A DNA stretch of 10,941 nucleotides, taken from NCBI GenBank assembly GCA_030613345.1, contig JAUWMD010000066.1, positions 1 through 10,941 on the forward strand. The letters are read 5' to 3'. Below are positions 6,502-10,941 of the stretch, piece by piece (within the stretch, counting starts at the first letter, position 1; each line of letters starts with the position of its first letter). Source of the stretch: Candidatus Krumholzibacteriota bacterium. Lineage in GTDB: Bacteria; Krumholzibacteriota; Krumholzibacteriia; Krumholzibacteriales; Krumholzibacteriaceae. The position numbers and the translations under genes were made by a program. Under the pieces are notes generated by a model. The model made no database searches, was not told where the DNA came from, and saw only the letters and a list, made by a program, of their open reading frames with translations.

Positions 6502-8436
6502 ATGGACCGTTTCAAGGCGGCATACTGGACGTTGATATTCGCCTGCACGTTAGCTGCGGCATCGGCAGGGTATGCCGCAATCGAGGTCGACGAGGAGGAG
6601 GTCATCTTCCGCTTCGAGTATCCCGGTGCGGCGAAGGTATACCTTACCGGTGATTTCAACAACTGGAACCCGACGATGGACGGCATGGTGAAGCGCGGTG
6701 GAGCCTGGGAGGTCAGGCTCTATCTCGTTCCCGGCAGATACAGGTATATGTTTGTTGTCGACGGCGAGAACATCCCCGACCCGGACAACCCGAACAGGGA
6801 CGCCGAAGGCAATACATTCTTTATATTCGTCGAGGAGGACGGCGTCTACGATATCATATACGAGGTCACCGCAGCGGGAGAGAGGAAGATCGACGAGATA
6901 TACAATCCTTACGGGGCCCTGACTGCGACTGCCGTGGAGGACTACGGCCTCTTTACAGCCTCGGCAGGGGTTGACGGCGAGATCGACGGGTCCCTGCGAG
7001 GCAACATCCTCATCGGGGCGGAATACGAGACGACGGCGGAAAACCCGATAAAGGCATATCTTGTAAGGGCGAAGGGCGAATGGGTGACGGAGAAGTTCAG
7101 GCTCGGCGCCTTCCACAGGTCTGGAAGGGTCGGATTCGACGACCCCCTGTCGTTGTTTACCGATGTCGGGCCCTACGCCTACCCTCTTGACCTTTTCTGC
7201 AGGGGCGCTGAAGTGTCGGCAGGATGGGAGAACTCGGTCGAGGGCCGTGTCTTCTTCGCGAACAGGATCGATGGGTACAGGTCGGCACTTGAAGATAAGC
7301 CTTATTTTTGGTTCGACGGGAATCCGGAGGACAAGGATATGATCGGTGCATCTTTGAAGGGTTCCATCAAACCAGTGATGCTGGAGTACATGTTCAGGCA
7401 CGACTGTGGCCCCGGAGAAAGATACTGGTGGGACGAGGGATACCATTTTACGGATCTCTACCAAGAGAGAATTTCTCACGGCCTTCTTCTTGAGTTTGAG
7501 AGGAAGGATTGGCCTAAGTTTAAAACCCAGTATCTTACCGGTCAGACCAGGCTCAAAGCTCGTGCGGATCATGATTACTATCATCCTGAGTCTAATATTA
7601 GATCTGTATATTATAAAATGAAGTGGGAGGAAGGATACAAGGCTCTTGCTGAGGTCTCCTGGTTGAAGGGGCCGTTCCTGGGACTGCTCGGGTGGAATCG
7701 TACGACGATAAAGCGGAATCCTGAACTTATAGGTCCTCATGGCTGGGACGACACGAGGATGGATATATTCGATGCGAGTGTGAAATATACAACAGACAGG
7801 ATGAAGATAGACCTGAAGGTCGACTTGATCGAGTTCGGCGGGGATGGCGGGATGGGCAGGAACTTCTGGCTGCAGAGCCCGAACTTCTGGCTCGACGGCG
7901 ATATGCTGCGGACAGAGCTATTGCAGTTCGTCGATTCGAAGAGGATGTGGAGAGCAGCGTTGAGCATCGAAGAGAGCGGGGTAGAGGACATACCCGGCCC
8001 TTATCACCTGGAAGGTTACCTCACCGCAAAGGCGAACTGGGACAGCGATGCGGCAAGGAGCGTGTTCGAGATCTCTGGTGGAAAAGGTATCCGCGCGGGA
8101 TCGTTTCTTTCCGTCCATGCCGATCTGAGGTATGTCTCGTACAGGGACGATCGCTGGGTCGGTGACAGCAGTTTTCTCGACTTCTGGGCAGGTCTCCGCG
8201 GCACCCTCGGCGGCTCCGGCTGGGCTGCACTAGGTGTGGGTGTCGCACCTCACAGGTTCGACAGGTGGTATTTCGACTTCACAGGGGATGGGAGAGAGAG
8301 CTACCTTCTTGACCAGGACCTTTTCCGATGGGTCACTCATTACAGTGAGGATTATCTGCTGGAAGAACTGGGCAGGGCGGAGAAATCCCTCGCCGAGGAG
8401 TGGAGAATGAGCTTTGAAGCTGGATTTTCCTTCTGA
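6502..8436 (+). CDS. Exported CBM48 (AMPK-beta-like) domain fused to a predicted beta-barrel
   Basis: This 644-residue protein has a signal peptide (residues 1-25, ending SAGYA). Residues 28-111 form a CBM48 / glycogen-binding-type Ig-like module: VIFRF, VYLTGDFNNWNP (Trp55), VPGRYRYMFVVDG and PDPDNP. In AMPK-beta the glucan is held by Trp100, Lys126 and Trp133. Here the first is kept, but the Lys position is Met83 and the second Trp position is Asn90, so glucan binding is doubtful. The remaining 520 residues are aromatic-rich alternating strands ending EWRMSFEAGFSF; a terminal Phe is the usual outer-membrane barrel signature recognised by BamA. The domain order suggests a periplasmic Ig-like module attached to a barrel, though its side of the membrane is unknown. 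ATG 6502 has GGAGGG 9 bases upstream. Bases 7441-7620 are unusually AT-rich with shifted codon use. The next gene follows after 24 bases. Confidence 0.75.
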   Translation: MDRFKAAYWTLIFACTLAAASAGYAAIEVDEEEVIFRFEYPGAAKVYLTGDFNNWNPTMDGMVKRGGAWEVRLYLVPGRYRYMFVVDGENIPDPDNPNRDAEGNTFFIFVEEDGVYDIIYEVTAAGERKIDEIYNPYGALTATAVEDYGLFTASAGVDGEIDGSLRGNILIGAEYETTAENPIKAYLVRAKGEWVTEKFRLGAFHRSGRVGFDDPLSLFTDVGPYAYPLDLFCRGAEVSAGWENSVEGRVFFANRIDGYRSALEDKPYFWFDGNPEDKDMIGASLKGSIKPVMLEYMFRHDCGPGERYWWDEGYHFTDLYQERISHGLLLEFERKDWPKFKTQYLTGQTRLKARADHDYYHPESNIRSVYYKMKWEEGYKALAEVSWLKGPFLGLLGWNRTTIKRNPELIGPHGWDDTRMDIFDASVKYTTDRMKIDLKVDLIEFGGDGGMGRNFWLQSPNFWLDGDMLRTELLQFVDSKRMWRAALSIEESGVEDIPGPYHLEGYLTAKANWDSDAARSVFEISGGKGIRAGSFLSVHADLRYVSYRDDRWVGDSSFLDFWAGLRGTLGGSGWAALGVGVAPHRFDRWYFDFTGDGRESYLLDQDLFRWVTHYSEDYLLEELGRAEKSLAEEWRMSFEAGFSF

Positions 8437-8460
8437 TAGAATCGATTTCTCGGAGGATGA

Positions 8461-8853
8461 ATGAAGGTAACTGTTATATTGAGAGTAGTTGTTATGGCTT
8501 GTGTGCTGCTTCTGGCGGCAGGCTCATGCAGCTATATCGATAAATCGGTCGAATCTCCGGTTCTGAAGGAGGAAAAGATCGAATTCAGGTATCCGGCTTC
8601 CTCCGCCAGGACACTCCAGGGCGCCGGCGACTGGAACAACTGGGGAGCGGGGGATGCCGGACAGGGCGAGGTGCTCGTCGGCCTGATGGAAAAAGGCAAA
8701 CGCGACGTCTGGAGCCTTGTGCAGGAACTGCCGCCGGGAAGGTACCGTTACTATTTTCTGTTGAACGAGACTCAGAGGATCCTCGACCCCGCCAATCCCA
8801 GAGTCGCGGACGATCCATGGGGAGGGAAGGCAAATCTGCTGATAGTGCCGTAA
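8461..8853 (+). CDS. Small lipoprotein with divergent CBM48 domain
   Basis: This 130-residue protein has a lipoprotein signal: basic N-terminus, hydrophobic VVVMACVLLLAAG, then AGSC with the modified Cys at 23 and Ser at +2. By the E. coli rule that would favour outer-membrane placement, though the rule may not hold here. Residues 38-130 are one CBM48-type module: IEFRYP, GDWNNWG (Trp61), PPGRYRYYF, LDPANP, and a final strand KANLLIV. Compared with AMPK-beta, the Lys position is Tyr98 and the second Trp is Arg106, so the glucan site is not conserved. The Asn of the last strand may be kept as Asn125. The spacer after the Cys is short (about 15 residues), which would hold the domain near the membrane. 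GGAGG ends 4 bases before ATG 8461, a little tight. The next lipoprotein begins 2 bases after its stop. Confidence 0.75.
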   Translation: MKVTVILRVVVMACVLLLAAGSCSYIDKSVESPVLKEEKIEFRYPASSARTLQGAGDWNNWGAGDAGQGEVLVGLMEKGKRDVWSLVQELPPGRYRYYFLLNETQRILDPANPRVADDPWGGKANLLIVP

Positions 8854-8855
8854 TC

Positions 8856-9242
8856 ATGAGAAAATACAGAATAATCGTGATCCTTGTCCTTGCCGCAGCG
8901 GCGTTCTGTTCCACCGGGTGCGGCTTTGCTGGAGGCCCCGCTGGAAGCGTGGAGCCAGCTGCCGGTCCCCAGATCACCCCGGAGGGAGTGAGATTTTCCC
9001 TCTATTCCACCAAGGTCAAGAAGGTCAACATAGCGGGATCATTCAACAACTGGTCGATGACGGCCGACCCCCTCTACGATCGTGACGGATCGGGGATGTG
9101 GACGATCGTACTGCCACTTCCTCCTGGAAAGTACGAATACAAGTTCATCATCGATGGTGACGAATGGATACCCGATCCTGCAAATCCGACGACGACCGAC
9201 GATGGTTTCGGTGGATATAACTCTGTCATATCGGTCGAGTGA
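8856..9242 (+). CDS. Small lipoprotein with intact CBM48 glycan-binding residues
   Basis: This 128-residue protein starts at ATG 8856, two bases after the previous stop. The in-frame ATG at 8817 lies inside the previous gene and would put a hydrophilic leader before the signal peptide. The signal is MRKYRIIVILVLAAAAFC followed by STGC (Cys22; Ser at -3 is not ideal). Residues 42-128 match the AMPK-beta glycogen-binding module along their length: VNIAGSFNNWSM, LPPGKYEYKFIIDG, EWIPDPANP and GGYNSVISV. The residues that contact the sugar in AMPK-beta have equivalents in Trp66, Lys96, Trp104 and Asn122, unlike in the two upstream paralogues. Binding of an alpha-1,4-glucan at the cell envelope is therefore a reasonable prediction, though no enzyme is attached. 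There is no clear ribosome site, which suggests translational coupling with the upstream lipoprotein. It is the last gene of the compact run. Confidence 0.8.
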   Translation: MRKYRIIVILVLAAAAFCSTGCGFAGGPAGSVEPAAGPQITPEGVRFSLYSTKVKKVNIAGSFNNWSMTADPLYDRDGSGMWTIVLPLPPGKYEYKFIIDGDEWIPDPANPTTTDDGFGGYNSVISVE

Positions 9243-9257
9243 CAGCCGACCGGATCC

Positions 9258-9308
9258 TGACAGAATTCTTAACATCCTGTAAATCGGAGGCTTAGCCTGT
9301 GACAGAAT
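9258..9308 (+). repeat. Direct repeat TGACAGAAT, two copies 42 bases apart
   Basis: TGACAGAAT occurs at 9258-9266 and 9300-9308, just after the end of the last CBM48 gene. Two exact 9-base copies at a spacing of about four helical turns could be a paired binding site, but the copies are short and may be chance. Confidence 0.35.
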
Positions 9309-9324
9309 GTTGCAATTTGCCCCG

Positions 9325-9344
9325 GTTTGTGCTAGTTTGTACTG
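9325..9344 (+). repeat. Tandem 10-base repeat (GTTTGTGCTA / GTTTGTACTG)
   Basis: Two adjacent copies share 8 of 10 bases: GTTTGT at 9325-9330 and 9335-9340, each followed by a similar four-base end. A period near one helical turn would place two protein contacts on the same DNA face. It lies about 110 bases before the extended -10 candidate, so it could be an activator site. This is inference. Confidence 0.3.
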
Positions 9345-9413
9345 AATCGGCTGCTGTATTCTGCGGCACGGAGCCCCGGCATGGAAAAGAGGCTTTGGCG
9401 CCTGCGGTGGGTA

Positions 9414-9433
9414 ATCGGCCCCAAAATGCCGAT
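9414..9433 (+). other. Hairpin ATCGGC / GCCGAT upstream of the Ig-like gene
   Basis: A perfect 6-bp stem (9414-9419 with 9428-9433) closes an 8-base loop (CCCAAAAT). No T-run follows, so it is not a standard terminator. As DNA it is an inverted repeat just upstream of the promoter candidate and could equally be an operator. Confidence 0.4.
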
Positions 9434-9447
9434 GTATGGGTCGCTTG

Positions 9448-9456
9448 TGGTATAAC
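9448..9456 (+). promoter_or_regulatory. Candidate extended -10 promoter (TGGTATAAC)
   Basis: TG-G-TATAAC matches the extended -10 pattern TGnTATAAT with one difference. The -35 position (9428-9433) has no resemblance to TTGACA, which extended -10 promoters can tolerate. It would start transcription near 9463 and leave a leader of about 150 bases before ATG 9613. The promoter preference of this organism is unknown, so this is only a candidate. Confidence 0.4.
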
Positions 9457-9488
9457 ATATTGCAAAAACAGCAGTTAGCGAGCCCCAA

Positions 9489-9536
9489 ACATACCCCTGA
9501 GCCTGAAAAGGGCACTGGGTGGGTATGTCCTCATAC
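9489..9536 (+). other. Leader RNA with two mutually exclusive hairpins
   Basis: Stem A pairs ACATACCC (9489-9496) with GGGTATGT (9521-9528), 8 perfect base pairs, and encloses a small inner stem GCC/GGC (9501-9503 with 9511-9513) with an A-rich loop. Stem B pairs GTATG (9523-9527) with CATAC (9532-9536) around the loop TCCT. The stretch 9523-9527 belongs to both, so the two cannot form together. The element lies 80-120 bases before the start codon of the Ig-like gene. Such an arrangement is typical of switching leaders, but no known aptamer core was recognised. Confidence 0.4.
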
Positions 9537-9612
9537 GGACTGATTAGCTTCTTCAGGGCCGGTTCACACGGTTCTGAATGTGGCATGTACCTTGCCCCTG
9601 TACCGGTGAAAC

Positions 9613-10941
9613 ATGTCCGGACCGATTCATAAGACTTCCACTGGAAGACCGGCTGGAAAGCCGGAGAAAAGAGTCCTGAAGGGGATTTTGCTCGCAGTAT
9701 GCCTCCTTCCGGGAATTCTCTTTTCTACGGCGGCGCATGCCCAGCCGGGCAGCGGCACCGCCATAATAATCCCATCCTCGGATGTAGCGGCCGGTTCATC
9801 TGGAACCTGGACGATCACGTACACCGCCACCGATAATTTCTCGACCGGGGTCGTAAGGCTCGTCATCCCCTCGGGATGGTCGGTTCCCCAGATATTGTCG
9901 AGTTCATCTGCTGGCTACGTCACCGCTAACGGTACTACTCCGATCGATATAACCGGAAGAAACATCACGATAAACGTCGACACTCTCTCGGTAGGCGAGA
10001 CGGTCGACATCGTCTACGGGGACGTGTCGGGCTCCTCTTCCGGCGCCGCTGACGTCCAGACGGACATCGAGGCGGACGTCGTATTTACCGTGCAGTCCGA
10101 TCCTCTCGCCGCCTCACCTGTGGCCATCGCCTCATCTCCGACGGTGAATGTCGTGGCAGGAGATCCGGCAAGGCTTGTAATCTCACCCGTGGACTCGACC
10201 ATCACGGCCGGTGAGTTCGGCCGATATATCCTTCGTACGGTCGATACTTTCGGGAATCCCAGCGCGCCCGCTGCGAACCAGACGATTACGCTGCTCGCAG
10301 GCGGCGGCAGTTTCTACGACAAGGACGATCATGGTACGACGTTGACCGAGCTCGTGATCGCGTCGGGATCGCGCGCGGCCGAAGTCGATTTCAGGCATAC
10401 CATCAAGAATACAGCGGCCGGGTATTTCCTGGTATTTCTCGACAATGACGGTGTGTTGCCTCTTCTTCAGTCGGCCAATACGATCGTCTACGTCGATAAC
10501 GCAGCCGCCGATACGTCGGCATCATCGATAGAGACTGATGCGGCGACGGCAATCGCGAACGACATCGATGAGATCGGCATAACCGTCACGGCCAGGGATC
10601 AATTCGGCAACGCTGTTTCTGGCGTTGCGGTAGTGCTTACTGTGACGGGCTCGGACAATACGATCACGCAGCCTGCCGTTGTGACCGACGCTGCCGGAGA
10701 GGCGACCGGGTCGGTCAGATCGACTGTGGCTGAACCCAAGAATATTCGCGCCACCGCTGACGGCACCCTTCTGGAAGATATAATCGGAATCACATTCACT
10801 GCCGGCGATGTGGACCTGGCGGTATCGACTATAGGGGCCGTTCCGCTGACGCTACTTGCCAACGGGACCGATGTGACCGCTGTCACGGTCACCGCACTCG
10901 ATGCGAACGGCAACGCTGTACCGGGGGCGGCTGTCGTGCTG
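9613..10941 (+). CDS. Secreted Ig-like (invasin/Big_1-type) repeat protein, 3' end outside window
   Basis: The frame from ATG 9613 is open to the last base (443 codons with no stop), so this is the N-terminal part of a larger protein. A stop in frame at 9607-9609 shows that the start cannot be further upstream. Residues 1-45 are a long signal peptide: a polar basic stretch ending KPEKR, a hydrophobic core ILLAVCLLPGILF, then STAAHAQ. Residues 48-190 form a Thr/Ser/Val-rich beta domain of unknown type (WTITYTATDNFSTG, VVRLVIPSGW). Three Ig-like repeats follow, each with the DxxGN turn of Big_1/invasin domains: DTFGNP (about residue 210), ARDQFGNAVSGVAVVL (about 325) and ALDANGNAVPGAAVVL at the window end. 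It is probably a surface or extracellular adhesin-like or structural protein. No sorting tag is visible because the C-terminus is missing. GGTGA just before the ATG is a weak ribosome site. It is probably transcribed separately from the upstream run, given the 370-base gap. Confidence 0.8.
   Translation, partial: MSGPIHKTSTGRPAGKPEKRVLKGILLAVCLLPGILFSTAAHAQPGSGTAIIIPSSDVAAGSSGTWTITYTATDNFSTGVVRLVIPSGWSVPQILSSSSAGYVTANGTTPIDITGRNITINVDTLSVGETVDIVYGDVSGSSSGAADVQTDIEADVVFTVQSDPLAASPVAIASSPTVNVVAGDPARLVISPVDSTITAGEFGRYILRTVDTFGNPSAPAANQTITLLAGGGSFYDKDDHGTTLTELVIASGSRAAEVDFRHTIKNTAAGYFLVFLDNDGVLPLLQSANTIVYVDNAAADTSASSIETDAATAIANDIDEIGITVTARDQFGNAVSGVAVVLTVTGSDNTITQPAVVTDAAGEATGSVRSTVAEPKNIRATADGTLLEDIIGITFTAGDVDLAVSTIGAVPLTLLANGTDVTAVTVTALDANGNAVPGAAVVL

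Larger units (their letters stand above)
9243..9612 (+). other. 370-base non-coding leader region, hairpin-rich
   Basis: No credible coding sequence is present on either strand. From left to right it holds a short repeated TGACAGAAT, a small hairpin (9288-9298) without a T-run, a tandem 10-base repeat (9325-9344), a 6-bp hairpin (9414-9433), an extended -10 promoter candidate (9448-9456), and a leader with an 8-bp stem (9489-9528) and a competing 5-bp stem (9523-9536). A stop codon lies in frame two codons before ATG 9613, so the downstream gene cannot extend into it. No Rho-independent terminator was found for the upstream operon. I could not match the region to a known riboswitch class. Confidence 0.6.

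Noticed and set aside
6550..7740. 396-residue open frame on the - strand inside the CBM48-barrel gene
   Set aside because: It is a mirror of the + strand reading frame, with no signal, domain or ribosome site. The + frame has a signal peptide, a CBM48 module and a good ribosome site.
4966..9242. Sus-type starch utilisation locus
   Set aside because: There is no TonB-dependent transporter plug or TonB box, no SusD-type lipoprotein and no glycoside hydrolase; only the CBM48 modules hint at glucan.
9288..9298. Terminator hairpin AGGC-TTA-GCCT after the last CBM48 gene
   Set aside because: The stem is only 4 bp and no T-run follows, so it is too weak to call a Rho-independent terminator.
9539..9612. 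Hammerhead ribozyme-like elements (CTGATTAG and a later TGAAAC)
   Set aside because: The invariant CTGANGA core is broken (CTGATTA), and the paired stems and cleavage triplet could not be placed.
9360..9612. Known riboswitch classes (c-di-GMP, TPP, cobalamin, FMN, SAM and others)
   Set aside because: None of the conserved core sequences I know for these classes is present. Only generic hairpins are visible.

Overview
The window is a gene-dense, moderately GC-rich bacterial segment with every credible gene on the + strand. It suggests a Gram-negative (diderm) bacterium: it encodes a PorV/UPF0164-type outer-membrane protein, two further predicted outer-membrane beta-barrels, two lipoproteins and a large secreted Ig-like protein. 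PorV-like proteins, a DUF4388 protein and exported CBM48 modules are an association I link to FCB-group or related candidate phyla. No rRNA or other phylogenetic marker is present, so this placement is inference.

Layout: (i) 2-2737, pyruvate phosphate dikinase, missing only its first few residues at the window edge. (ii) A very compact run of co-directional genes follows: an integral-membrane CDP-alcohol phosphatidyltransferase (to 3529), a small cytoplasmic DUF4388/GspE-N-like protein (3543-4034), a PorV-like outer-membrane protein (4037-4969), a second predicted beta-barrel (4966-6498), a CBM48 domain fused to a beta-barrel (6502-8436), and two small CBM48 lipoproteins (8461-8853 and 8856-9242). 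Gaps between these genes range from a 4-base overlap to 24 bases, so one operon is likely, possibly with ppdK in front. (iii) A 370-base non-coding leader, 9243-9612, holds an extended -10 promoter candidate and several hairpins, two of which cannot form together. (iv) From 9613 to the window end an open frame encodes the N-terminal 443 residues of a secreted protein with invasin/Big_1-like repeats.

How the genes may work together: genes 4037-9242 look like a cell-envelope module of three predicted outer-membrane proteins and two lipoproteins. Three consecutive products carry an AMPK-beta/CBM48-type module, but only the last keeps the residues that bind alpha-glucan in AMPK-beta (W66, K96, W104, N122 of that protein). 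The other two keep the fold signature (NNW, PGRYRY, DPxNP) and have lost the Lys and second Trp. This fits one glycan-binding module plus two that have diverged, perhaps to structural or protein-binding roles. Function is inferred from family resemblance only. No mobile element, CRISPR array, tRNA or rRNA was seen.
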